From: CAYMCQ01 sp964389025
GTDB lineage: Bacteria; Verrucomicrobiota; Verrucomicrobiia; Limisphaerales; CAYMCQ01
DNA: 30,113 bases
Reading direction: 5' to 3'
Assembly: GCA_964389025.1 (NCBI GenBank)
Contig: CAYMCQ010000051.1
Coordinates: 1 to 30,113 of the forward strand
Positions 1-7,869 of this stretch are shown piece by piece. The position numbers were made by a program, and so were the translations under genes. The stretch's first letter is position 1, and every line of letters begins with the position of its first letter. Below the pieces are notes generated by a model. It made no database searches, was not told where the DNA came from, and was given only the letters and a program-made list of their open reading frames with translations.

Positions 1-56
1 TAACTCCCACCTCTCACTTGACAGTTCCCATAGCAGCCGTGGGTGAAACCTGCGGT

Positions 57-1547
57 TTACTTTGCTTTTCGCTTCGGCTCGATTGTTTTTGGTCGCGGTT
101 TCGGCGCGAGAATGATCGGGCAGCCTTCGTAACCAAACGCTCGGCGCATTTCGCCGCCCAGATATTTTTTGTATTGATCGGAAAAAAGCTCGTCGCGGTT
201 CACGAACAATAAAAATGTCGGCGGCGACTGCTGGACCTGCGTCGCGTAGAAAAATTTCAAGCGATGTCCCATCGAACTCACCGGCTGCCGCCGCTCGACG
301 GCGTCGTGCAACGTCCGGTTCAAGATCGAGGTCGGAATTTTTTGCTTCAGTTGCGCCGCGACGTAACGCACCGCCTCCAGCAAACGATCCAGGTTGAAAC
401 CAGAATGAGCCGACGCAAAGATCACTGGCGCGTAGTCCAGAAAAAACAGATTCTCCTGAACCCATTTGCCGAACTCCGCGAGCGTGGTCATTTCTTTCGG
501 CTTGTCGCGGCGACTTTCATTTTTGTTTCGGCGGGCGATTTCCTCTTTGCGCGCCTTGTGAACCGCGTCGGCCATCAGATCCCATTTGTTGACGACGACG
601 ATGCACGCCCGTCTTGCTTCGACAATCTTGCCGCCAATCTTTTTTTCCTGTTCGGTGATCCCCGCTTCGGCATCAATAACGAGGATGGCGATGTCGCAAC
701 GGTCGATGGACTCCTCCGCGCGCTTGACGCTGTAAAACTCAATGGAATCAACCTGTCCTTGATGTTTCCGGATTCCAGCGGTGTCAATGAGGATGTAGGA
801 TTCGCGCTGGCCGTCGGTCTCCACTTCGAACGGAACGTCCACGGCATCGCGCGTCGTGCCGGGGATCGGGCTGACGATGACGCGCCTGGATTTCGTGAGC
901 GCGTTGATGATGGAAGATTTGCCGACGTTCGGTTTGCCGACGATGGCGAGCTTCAAAGTTTCTAGTTTCTGGTTGCTGGTTTCTAATTGTTCGGCGTTCG
1001 TTGCTTCCGAACCAGAAACTTGAAACTTCAAACTAGAACCTCCAGGCAACAACGCGCATGCAGCATCCATCAACGGTTCGATGCCTTTACCGTGAATGGC
1101 GCTGACGGGAAAAACTTTTTCAAAACCAAGTTCCGCGAATTCCAAGGCGGCGGACTCGACCCGCTCCGTGTCCACCTTGTTCGCGGCAACAAGAATTTTT
1201 TTTCCGCTCTTGCGCAAGCGTTGCCCGACTTCCTTGTCAAGCGGAACGATTCCCTCCTGCACGTTGACGACGAGAATGATGACGCTCGCCGCTTCGATGG
1301 CCAGCTCGACCTGTTCGAGCGCGGCCTTGACGAAAACGTCCTGGGATTTTTCGCGGCGCAGCAGGCCGATGCCGCCGGTGTCCACGAGCGTGAATTTTTT
1401 CCCGCGCCACTCCGCTTCCGCGCTGATGCGGTCGCGCGTGACACCCGGTTCGTCGTGGACGATGGCGATGCGCCGTCCCACGATGCGGTTGAACAGCGCG
1501 GACTTGCCGACGTTTGGGCGACCGACGATTGCGATTAGACCTGCCAT
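57..1547 (-). CDS. der: Ribosome-assembly GTPase Der (EngA)
   Basis: Der is an essential tandem GTPase that binds the 50S precursor during ribosome assembly. Two complete GTPase domains are visible. The first has a P-loop GRPNVGKS at residues 9-16, DTGG at 56-59 and NKVD at 123-126. The second has GKPNVGKS at 204-211, DTAG at 255-258 and NKWD at 320-323. A KH-like C-terminal domain follows. I chose the ATG at 1547 because the protein then begins MAGLIAIVGRPN, as Der proteins do; the open frame extends 20 codons further upstream without family similarity. The product is 496 residues, slightly longer than usual. Most of the excess is a hydrophilic linker (about residues 173-199) encoded by an inverted repeat. 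The identity is near certain. Confidence 0.96.
   Translation of the reverse strand: MAGLIAIVGRPNVGKSALFNRIVGRRIAIVHDEPGVTRDRISAEAEWRGKKFTLVDTGGIGLLRREKSQDVFVKAALEQVELAIEAASVIILVVNVQEGIVPLDKEVGQRLRKSGKKILVAANKVDTERVESAALEFAELGFEKVFPVSAIHGKGIEPLMDAACALLPGGSSLKFQVSGSEATNAEQLETSNQKLETLKLAIVGKPNVGKSSIINALTKSRRVIVSPIPGTTRDAVDVPFEVETDGQRESYILIDTAGIRKHQGQVDSIEFYSVKRAEESIDRCDIAILVIDAEAGITEQEKKIGGKIVEARRACIVVVNKWDLMADAVHKARKEEIARRNKNESRRDKPKEMTTLAEFGKWVQENLFFLDYAPVIFASAHSGFNLDRLLEAVRYVAAQLKQKIPTSILNRTLHDAVERRQPVSSMGHRLKFFYATQVQQSPPTFLLFVNRDELFSDQYKKYLGGEMRRAFGYEGCPIILAPKPRPKTIEPKRKAK
958..1026. repeat. Inverted repeat inside the der coding region
   Basis: Two 17-bp arms, 958-974 and 1010-1026, are inverse complements at 16 of 17 positions. 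Both are built from the word GTTTC(T/A)(A)GTTTCTGG. The element is read in frame and makes the linker between the two GTPase domains of Der. It resembles the other tandem-word hairpins in this window in design. Confidence 0.7.
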
Positions 1548-1632
1548 GCCACCAAAATGTCCTAGACGCGATGAATTCAAAAGGGAAAACGGCTTGAAGC
1601 TCCGCAAATCCGCGTCAGTTGCGGAAGGAGTC

Positions 1633-1657
1633 GTAGCAGCCGACGTGAGGTTGCTAC
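1633..1657. repeat. Short hairpin repeat downstream of the uronate-isomerase-like gene
   Basis: GTAGCAGCC at 1633-1641 and GGTTGCTAC at 1649-1657 pair at 8 of 9 positions around a 7-base loop. It lies just past the stop codon of the minus-strand gene at 1662 and before the der start. The word TAGCAGCCG also occurs near position 31. I recall similar sequence as an interspersed repeat in verrucomicrobial genomes, but could not check this. There is no U-tract on the transcript side, so a terminator role is uncertain. Confidence 0.45.
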
Positions 1658-1661
1658 GGAT

Positions 1662-2924
1662 TTACCTCGCGCAAAACCTTTTGAACTCGCCGCCGAAAAG
1701 TTGCTTCACGTCGCGCTCAATCTCTTCGCGTGACACCTGCCAGCCGGGTTGCGCGAGCGCAGAATATTTTTCCGCCAGCACAGCCGCGACGATCCGCCGC
1801 GTGTGCTGCCACTTGTAAATGATTTGATCCAACACGCGCGCGTCGGAATGTTGCGCGGTGAAACTCAGGCCGAGAAGCTCGAGCCGCATCCGGGTCATCT
1901 CGTCAATGACAAGCGGCACATTCGTGAACCACCAGCAGCCGAAGATGTGGAGGTTGCGGAACTTTCGCGCCAGCACGCAAAGCTCGTGCTGGTTTTCGCG
2001 CGCGAGAACGGTGGTCATGAATTTATTTTTCGGAAAGTCGCCGCAAAGATTTTGCAGCGAGGTCAAATCACTCAAGCCCACGCCGTCGCCAGCCAGTTTC
2101 AACGCCGGGTTCACGGCGCGTTTGACGCCGGGCATCAGCGCAAGCGGGATTCCGTAGTCGCGGCAATGCGGCAGGATGGATTTTTCCAGGAGTTGCGACC
2201 CGATGTTTTTGTCCGGGAACTTGAAATCCGGCGGGATGGAGATCATCACATATTCGGCGTCCATCCGCTTCGTCCAGTCTTCAAGAAAGCGGCGCACCTC
2301 GCTGAAAGTTTTTTGCGGCGACGCGCCTGTGCCGACCTTGTAGCCCCAGCGCGACAACTTGGGTCCGGCTTGCGGCCAGTCGAGCACGAGCGGGTCAATC
2401 CGCAGCGCGGCGAGGAATCTCGGGTCGCGCTGGAAATAATCTTCCTGCCAGACCGGACGCTCGACGTCGTCGAACGGTGAATTCGTCATGTAAATTTTTT
2501 CCACGCCGGCCAGTTCCATGCAGCGCGTGATGTGGCCTTCGACTTTTTGCGCCCCGAACCACTGGCGCAGCGACGCCAGATCGCGCTTCCGCACGTCGAG
2601 GCCGAGCGCGTGCAGCGTCGTCAGAACACCGCGGCACGATTCGGAGATCGGCGAGTGCTCGATGAACAGCGCGCTCCAGATGAGTTCGGCTTGTTCGGGC
2701 TTTGGCAACGCCCAGAATTTTTCGAACGGCAAATCAAAATAACGGAACGCCTCCGCGACGAGGTAATGGTAGGTCAGCAATTCATCCAGTCCCCACAGCA
2801 AGAGTTCGCTGAACTTCGGATCGTAAAGATGCGTGTGAATGTCTGTGACCGGCGTGGACATCACGACGTCTTCGATCTGTTTTGCGAACGGGACGCGACT
2901 GGTCTCCGCGAGAATTGCTTTCAT
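1662..2924 (-). CDS. Uronate isomerase-like protein (UxaC family)
   Basis: This 420-residue protein belongs to the UxaC branch of the amidohydrolase TIM-barrel superfamily, whose characterised members interconvert glucuronate or galacturonate with fructuronate or tagaturonate. The N-terminal metal-ligand motif TDIHTHLYDP has H30 and H32. The C-terminal half carries the family pattern GCWWF followed by TRMRLELLG and HSDARVLDQ. I use the ATG at 2924 (MKAILAE); the open frame extends 40 codons upstream, but that stretch is basic and low in quality. The upstream neighbour is divergent, with 118 bp between the two starts. The substrate is not certain: distant UxaC-like proteins are common in Verrucomicrobia and Planctomycetes and many are untested. 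No uronate-catabolism partners are next to it. Confidence 0.8.
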   Translation of the reverse strand: MKAILAETSRVPFAKQIEDVVMSTPVTDIHTHLYDPKFSELLLWGLDELLTYHYLVAEAFRYFDLPFEKFWALPKPEQAELIWSALFIEHSPISESCRGVLTTLHALGLDVRKRDLASLRQWFGAQKVEGHITRCMELAGVEKIYMTNSPFDDVERPVWQEDYFQRDPRFLAALRIDPLVLDWPQAGPKLSRWGYKVGTGASPQKTFSEVRRFLEDWTKRMDAEYVMISIPPDFKFPDKNIGSQLLEKSILPHCRDYGIPLALMPGVKRAVNPALKLAGDGVGLSDLTSLQNLCGDFPKNKFMTTVLARENQHELCVLARKFRNLHIFGCWWFTNVPLVIDEMTRMRLELLGLSFTAQHSDARVLDQIIYKWQHTRRIVAAVLAEKYSALAQPGWQVSREEIERDVKQLFGGEFKRFCAR

Positions 2925-3042
2925 CGCATTCGAACGTATGGAAAATCTGGACAAGCGGCGACAACAATTTTTTGGACGCGTTTTTCGCAATCTCGTCTTG
3001 TTTTCGATCTGCTTCCCGGCTATCCATCTGTGACTTCGCATC

Positions 3043-3783
3043 ATGAATAACAGCCTTGTCGTCGTGCCGACTTACAACGAGCGGGAAAATCTTCCCTCGC
3101 TCGCGCAACGGCTTTTAGCGCTGCCCGTCGTGGTGGATCTGCTCGTCGTGGACGATAATTCGCCCGACGGCACGGGAAAAATCGCCGATGAACTCGCGGC
3201 GAAGCATCCGGCGATTCACGTTTTGCATCGGAAGGAAAAAAACGGACTGGGCCGCGCCTACATTGACGGTTTCAAATGGGCGTTGAAGAACGGCTACGAA
3301 TTCATCATGGAAATGGACGGCGATTTTTCGCATAACCCGGATGACATCCCATCATTTCTGGAAGCCGCAAGAAAAGACGAAGCCGACCTCGTGCTCGGCT
3401 CGCGCTACATCAACGGCATCCGCATCATCAACTGGCCATTGCACCGGCTGATGTTGAGCAAGAGCGCGGCGCACTACGTCCAGACTATCACCGGAATGCC
3501 GTTCAGCGACCCGACCGGCGGGTTCAAATGTTTCCGCCGCAGCGCGCTCGAATCCATCAACCTCGATGCCGTCCGCTCGAACGGTTACAGCTTTCAAATC
3601 GAGATGACCCACAAACTTTGGCGGCAGGGGAAAAAAATTGTCGAAGTGCCGATTATTTTCACCGAGCGCGTCGAAGGCCACTCGAAAATGTCCGGCCACA
3701 TCGTCCGCGAGGCGCTCATCATGGTCTGGCGGCTGTTGTTTCAAAACAAATTGCGCCGCCGCCCGAGAATCAGAAGCAACTAG
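3043..3783 (+). CDS. Polyprenol-phosphate mannosyltransferase (GT2, DPM1-like)
   Basis: This is a family-2 glycosyltransferase of the dolichol/polyprenol-phosphate mannose synthase type. It would move mannose from GDP-mannose to a lipid-phosphate carrier at the cytoplasmic membrane. Visible motifs are the N-terminal strand and turn VVPTYNERENL, the nucleotide-binding VVDDNSPDGTG with D37-D38, and the catalytic MEMDGDFSHNPDD at about 90-100. It also has the DPM-typical DPTGGFKCFRR and the C-terminal FTERVEGHSKMS. At 246 residues it is the soluble catalytic domain, without a GtrA-like membrane extension. The ATG at 3043 starts directly at the conserved strand. The neighbouring genes give no pathway context, so the acceptor (polyprenol phosphate) is inferred from the family. 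Confidence 0.88.
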   Translation: MNNSLVVVPTYNERENLPSLAQRLLALPVVVDLLVVDDNSPDGTGKIADELAAKHPAIHVLHRKEKNGLGRAYIDGFKWALKNGYEFIMEMDGDFSHNPDDIPSFLEAARKDEADLVLGSRYINGIRIINWPLHRLMLSKSAAHYVQTITGMPFSDPTGGFKCFRRSALESINLDAVRSNGYSFQIEMTHKLWRQGKKIVEVPIIFTERVEGHSKMSGHIVREALIMVWRLLFQNKLRRRPRIRSN

Positions 3784-3864
3784 CGTCCACGCACAAGGGA
3801 CTTGTCTTCCAACGACGCGCAACAATTTTTTTCTTTTTATTCGGCCCCTGGTGTGTTTTTGTTT

Positions 3865-3895
3865 CAGCGACCCCCGGAAAAGCCGGTGGTCGCTG
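3865..3895. terminator. Possible shared hairpin between convergent genes
   Basis: CAGCGACCCCCGG (3865-3877) and CCGGTGGTCGCTG (3883-3895) form a 13-bp stem with one mismatch and a 5-base loop. It lies between two convergent genes, where a bidirectional terminator would be expected. Neither flank has a good U-tract on the transcript side, so a repeat-element hairpin is an equally good reading. Confidence 0.4.
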
Positions 3896-3930
3896 ACTCA
3901 GTTTCTAACCTAGTTATCTGGGACAGCCCC

Positions 3931-4593
3931 TTATTTTATCTCCGGCATGTCTTTCTTCGCTTTCGACAGCGCCGCTTTTTCATCAGCCGGCAGTCGTTTC
4001 ACCATCAGATTGCGATATTGGACAACGCTGCCCGGATCGTGCTGCTGCAAAGCCAGATGGCCTGACTTGAAAGTGTTTTTTTCATCCACGAAGTCCGTCA
4101 CGATCTTGTCGTTCACTTTGATGATGATCCGGTTTCCAATTGCGACGATGTGTTGCGTCCACCAGGTGTCGTCCTGAACCAGTTGCTCGCGGACCTTGTG
4201 AAAGTTGTAGAGGCCGCCGGTCTTTTGCGGATCGGGGCTGGTGTTTTCAACCTGCGCTTCATAGCCCTTGGGCCAGCCCGGGCCATACACCGCGCGGAAA
4301 TACATGCCGCTGTTCCCGCTGTGGTTCAACTTCACCTCGGCCTTGAATTCCAGGTTCGTATAAATGTTCGGGCTGAACAGATGGCTCCGCGCGCCTTTGC
4401 CGGTGAGGATGCCGTCCTTCATCTGCCACCCGCTCGGGTCGGGCGCGGTCCAGCCGCTCAAGGTCTCGCCGTCGAAAAGTTTTACCCAGCCTTTCTTGCC
4501 CGGTTTTTCGGGAACCGGTTTGGCGGACTCTGTTTGGGCGGCGAGGGTTGCGGCAAAAATAAAAAACGCGGCGCAGAGAGAAAGTTTTTTCAT
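3931..4593 (-). CDS. Secreted DUF1080 (3-keto-disaccharide hydrolase-like) protein
   Basis: A signal peptide (MKKLSLCAAFFIFAATLAAQ) is followed by one DUF1080 domain, a concanavalin-like beta-sandwich. The domain shows the family hallmarks KLFDGETLSGW near its start, HSGNSGMYFR, and the closing LALQQHDPGSVVQYRN. Some family members hydrolyse 3-keto-glycosides; many are known only as secreted proteins abundant in Planctomycetes and Verrucomicrobia. I use the ATG at 4593, which places the signal peptide at the N-terminus; the frame extends 28 codons upstream without meaning. The product is 220 residues. It is convergent with the mannosyltransferase and divergent from panC. The enzymatic activity is inferred from the family only. 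Confidence 0.85.
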   Translation of the reverse strand: MKKLSLCAAFFIFAATLAAQTESAKPVPEKPGKKGWVKLFDGETLSGWTAPDPSGWQMKDGILTGKGARSHLFSPNIYTNLEFKAEVKLNHSGNSGMYFRAVYGPGWPKGYEAQVENTSPDPQKTGGLYNFHKVREQLVQDDTWWTQHIVAIGNRIIIKVNDKIVTDFVDEKNTFKSGHLALQQHDPGSVVQYRNLMVKRLPADEKAALSKAKKDMPEIK

Positions 4594-4676
4594 AGAATGT
4601 TGCGTGAGTTTTACCACGAGGCGCGCGCGTTGACAATAAGATTGATAGTTCGCGGAACGTGGCTCAATTTTCGCCA

Positions 4677-5540
4677 ATGCAAATCGTCAGGTCAGTCGCG
4701 GCGATGCAACGGCTCGCGCGACGCTGGAAATCTCAAAAAGTCCGCGTCGGCTTCGTGCCGACGATGGGATATTTGCACGAGGGACATTTGAGCCTGGTGC
4801 GCCGCGCGCGGCGAATCGTTGGCAAAAAGGGGAAAGTTGTCGTCAGCATTTACGTGAACCCGACGCAATTTGGGCCGAAGGAGGATTTGTCCCGCTATCC
4901 GCGTGATTTCGCCCGCGACACGAAACTTTGCCGCGCTGAAGCCGTTGACGTTGTGTTTGCGCCGGATAACAAAGAAATGTATCCAGCGAGCAGCGCGGGC
5001 AAATTCAGCACCTACGTCGTCGAAGAAAGTTTGTCCAAAACGATGGAAGGAAAATCGCGCCCGACTCATTTTCGCGGCGTGACAACCGTCGTCGCCAAAC
5101 TTTTCAACATCGTTCTGCCGGACGTTGCGGTATTTGGCGCGAAGGATTTTCAGCAGGCGGCCATCATCAAACGCATGGTTCGCGATTTGAATTTTTCGGT
5201 GAACATTGTCGTCGCGCCGATTGTGCGGGAGGCTGACGGCGTGGCGATGAGTTCACGAAACAAATATCTTAAAGGTGGGTTGCGCGAGCAAGCGATGGTG
5301 CTGTGGCGTGGAATCGAAAAGGCGCGAGCCGCCGTGAAAAAATCAAAAAACGTTTCGGCGGCGAAGTTGAAGGCTGATCTGAAAAAGCTGATTGAAGGCA
5401 AACCATCAGCACGGCTGGATTACGTCGAATTTTTTGACCCGGACACATTCTTGCCGGTGAAGAAGGCTGGATGTGGCGCACACATCGCACTGGCGGTTTT
5501 CATCGGCAAAACGAGGTTGATAGATAATGCGCGGCTCTGA
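4677..5540 (+). CDS. panC: Pantoate--beta-alanine ligase (pantothenate synthetase)
   Basis: PanC joins pantoate and beta-alanine with ATP to make pantothenate, the precursor of CoA. The sequence shows the nucleotidyltransferase signature FVPTMGYLHEGHLSL with H34 and H37 of the HxGH motif, then YVNPTQFGPKEDLSRYPR. GAKDFQQAAIIKRMVRDL and MSSRNKYL (the KMSKS-like region) follow. The ATG at 4677 gives the family-typical MQIVRSVAAMQ; a GTG 18 bp upstream (4659) is an in-frame alternative. The length is 287 residues, normal for the family. The next gene, nadB, starts about 20 bp downstream on the same strand, so the two may be co-transcribed. panB and panD are not in the window. Confidence 0.95.
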   Translation: MQIVRSVAAMQRLARRWKSQKVRVGFVPTMGYLHEGHLSLVRRARRIVGKKGKVVVSIYVNPTQFGPKEDLSRYPRDFARDTKLCRAEAVDVVFAPDNKEMYPASSAGKFSTYVVEESLSKTMEGKSRPTHFRGVTTVVAKLFNIVLPDVAVFGAKDFQQAAIIKRMVRDLNFSVNIVVAPIVREADGVAMSSRNKYLKGGLREQAMVLWRGIEKARAAVKKSKNVSAAKLKADLKKLIEGKPSARLDYVEFFDPDTFLPVKKAGCGAHIALAVFIGKTRLIDNARL

Positions 5541-5560
5541 AGGCAGCAATCCAAGAGCGG

Positions 5561-7165
5561 ATGAAACAATTTGACTATTTGGTTTTAGGCAGCGGCATCG
5601 CCGGACTTTCGTTCGCGCTGAAAGTTGCGCATCGCGGTCGCGTGGCGATCATCACGAAAAAAGACCGCGCCGAATCCAACACGAATTATGCGCAGGGCGG
5701 CATCGCGGCGGTGACGAGCAGGGAGGACTCGTTCGAGATGCACGTGCGTGACACGCTGGAGGCGGGCGCGGGGTTGTGCAAGGAAGATGTCGTCCGGACA
5801 ATCGTCGAGGAAGGCCCGGCGCGCATTCAGGAGTTGATCGAGCTGGGAATGAAGTTCAGCGAGCGCGAAGATGCACGCAATCAGGGAAAACAGGAACTGG
5901 ATCTCACGAAGGAAGGCGGCCACTCCAAGCGGCGCATCTTGCACGCAAAAGACGTGACGGGCCGCGAAATTGAGCGCGCGCTGCTCGCGGCGATTGCGGC
6001 GCAGCCGAACATCGAGATTTTCGAAAACCATTTCGCCATTGACCTCATCACCAGCCAGAAGATCGGTCACGTCGGCGAAAATCGCTGCCTCGGAGTTTAC
6101 GTGCTCGACAAGCAGGCCGGCGCAGTCGAGACGTTTTCCGCCCCGGTGATTTTGCTGGCGACCGGCGGCTGCGGAAAAGTTTATCTCTACACCACGAACC
6201 CCGACATCGCGACGGGCGACGGCGTGGCTACGGCGTATCGCGCGGGCGCAACGATTGCGAACATGGAATTCATCCAGTTTCACCCGACCTGCCTGTATCA
6301 TCCGAAGGCGAAATCTTTTCTCATCAGCGAAGCAGTGCGCGGCGAGGGCGGCGTGCTGAAAACTGTCGAGGGCGTCGAGTTCATGGACAAATATCACCCG
6401 CTTAAATCCCTTGCGCCGCGCGACGTGGTGGCGCGCGCCATTGACAGCGAAATGAAAAAGAGCGGCACGGAGCATGTGCTGCTCGACATCACGCACAAGC
6501 CGGCGCAGTTCATCACGGAACATTTCCCGAACATTTACCAGACATGCCTGCGCTACGGAATTGACATGACGAAAGAACCGATTCCAGTCGTGCCGGCGGC
6601 GCATTATCAATGCGGCGGCGTGCAGACGAACGTGGATGGTGAAACTGGAATCAAGGGCCTTTATGCCGTGGGAGAAGTCGCCTGCACCGGTTTGCACGGC
6701 GCGAACCGGCTGGCGAGCAATTCGTTGCTCGAAGCGCTGGTGTGCGCGCATCGCGCGGCGGCCTGTGCGGTAGCCGATAGCCGATTGCCGATAGGCAATG
6801 TGCAAATCCCGCCGTGGCAATCCGGCAACGCAAGCAACCCGGATGAAATGGTGGTCGTGTCGCACAACTGGGATGAGATTCGGCGGTTGATGTGGGACTA
6901 CGTCGGCATCGTGCGAACGAACAAGCGATTGCAGCGGGCGCAAAAACGCATCGCGAACTTGCAGGAGGAGATACAGGAATACTATTGGGACTTCATCGTC
7001 ACCAGCGACCTGCTTGAATTGCGCAACATCGCGACGGTCGCTGAATTGATTGTGCAATGCGCGTTGCAACGGCTCGAAAGCCGTGGACTGCACTACAATC
7101 TGGATTTTCCGAAGGCCGACCCGAACCTGGCGCAGCGTGACACGTTGCTGCAAAAGACGCCGTAA
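5561..7165 (+). CDS. nadB: L-aspartate oxidase
   Basis: NadB is the FAD enzyme that oxidises aspartate to iminoaspartate, the first step of de novo NAD synthesis. The N-terminus has the Rossmann motif VLGSGIAGLSFALKVA. It then shows TNYAQGGIAAV, the capping-domain HSKRRILHAKDVTG, MEFIQFHPTCLYHP and RGEGGVLK. GGVQTNVDGET and the FAD-binding GLHGANRLASNSLLEALV follow, then a helical C-terminal domain. The length is 534 residues, normal. A purine-rich AAGAG stands about 8 bases ahead of the ATG. A tandem-word repeat is inserted in frame at about residues 404-413, in the loop between the FAD and helical domains. nadA and nadC are not nearby. Confidence 0.95.
   Translation: MKQFDYLVLGSGIAGLSFALKVAHRGRVAIITKKDRAESNTNYAQGGIAAVTSREDSFEMHVRDTLEAGAGLCKEDVVRTIVEEGPARIQELIELGMKFSEREDARNQGKQELDLTKEGGHSKRRILHAKDVTGREIERALLAAIAAQPNIEIFENHFAIDLITSQKIGHVGENRCLGVYVLDKQAGAVETFSAPVILLATGGCGKVYLYTTNPDIATGDGVATAYRAGATIANMEFIQFHPTCLYHPKAKSFLISEAVRGEGGVLKTVEGVEFMDKYHPLKSLAPRDVVARAIDSEMKKSGTEHVLLDITHKPAQFITEHFPNIYQTCLRYGIDMTKEPIPVVPAAHYQCGGVQTNVDGETGIKGLYAVGEVACTGLHGANRLASNSLLEALVCAHRAAACAVADSRLPIGNVQIPPWQSGNASNPDEMVVVSHNWDEIRRLMWDYVGIVRTNKRLQRAQKRIANLQEEIQEYYWDFIVTSDLLELRNIATVAELIVQCALQRLESRGLHYNLDFPKADPNLAQRDTLLQKTP
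6771..6799. repeat. Tandem-word hairpin repeat inside nadB
   Basis: The word TAGCCGAT / TTGCCGAT is repeated three times, and the last copy folds back as ATTGCC-GATA-GGCAAT. It is read in frame in the linker before the NadB helical domain. The 9-mer ATTGCCGAT occurs again in a related element at 16516-16545 inside another gene. Confidence 0.65.
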
Positions 7166-7630
7166 CTAAAATTTCACGCTCATTTTTACATAAAGCCAGC
7201 TTCGGTCTTCAAGTCTCTGGTCGTTGGGATGCATCGAAGGAACGGCCTTCTCGGGGAAGATTCGTCCGAAGCCCGCGCGAATGCCCGGCGAAGTGTCGGA
7301 ATTTTTTTCCGAACCTTTTTCACTCCGGAGCAATGCGCGAAGCTCATTCCCGGTCGCTTCATTCGACCGATTCAAGGCGGTCAGATTTAAGCTCTGCGGC
7401 ATTTGATGTCTTGCCGCAATCTTACTTTGGTTGGCGCGCCGCGCCGCGTTTGCGGCATTCCGAACTATCAACGCCTTTCTTGATGGAGCCGAGCTTATAG
7501 GCGCAACATGGGTTGTTCGTGTCCCAATGTGTGTCCAGTTAGTCTGGGCGAGGCCACTCGTTGAAGCTGCGCAAGCAAAGGCCAGCAGGCATGAAGCGGC
7601 TTTGATAAAACTGCGTTGGATTTGATGCAA
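7166..7630 (-). CDS. Doubtful small exported protein, possible outer-membrane remnant
   Basis: I do not recognise this gene. Read from a TTG at 7630, the frame begins with a plausible signal peptide: basic residues, the hydrophobic AASCLLAFACAAS, then SGLAQ as a cleavage site. It ends in WLYVKMSVKF, with hydrophobic residues at alternating positions and a terminal Phe. That is the C-terminal strand signature of outer-membrane beta-barrels. The middle is hydrophilic and does not look like a barrel, so this may be a shrunken remnant. The open frame extends upstream to an ATG at 7783 in sequence lacking coding character. The stop abuts the nadB stop, so the genes are convergent. From 7631 to 7869 I see nothing convincing. 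Confidence 0.3.
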   Translation of the reverse strand: MHQIQRSFIKAASCLLAFACAASTSGLAQTNWTHIGTRTTHVAPISSAPSRKALIVRNAANAARRANQSKIAARHQMPQSLNLTALNRSNEATGNELRALLRSEKGSEKNSDTSPGIRAGFGRIFPEKAVPSMHPNDQRLEDRSWLYVKMSVKF

Positions 7631-7869
7631 GCGGCTGTCGGCAAGTGAATTGTTCAGCCTTCGACGTCCCGGGTGCTGCGCTGCGAAACTCATACTGAAT
7701 GGTTGTAAAGCAGATGGGATACCATTGCGGCCTGAGCATGTTCGTGGTGAGGGAATTCCTGAACCGAAACTCGCAGTTTGCATCCGTGAACCGGGTTGGA
7801 CTCACGCTGGCGCGCGCAATGAAAGCAAATCCAACTTGCCCAGCCGACACAGCTTGAACATCATCCGAC

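Noticed and set aside
5585..7153. A 522-codon open frame on the minus strand opposite nadB
   Set aside because: It is the antisense shadow of a clear nadB gene, with Arg/His-rich translation and no family motifs.
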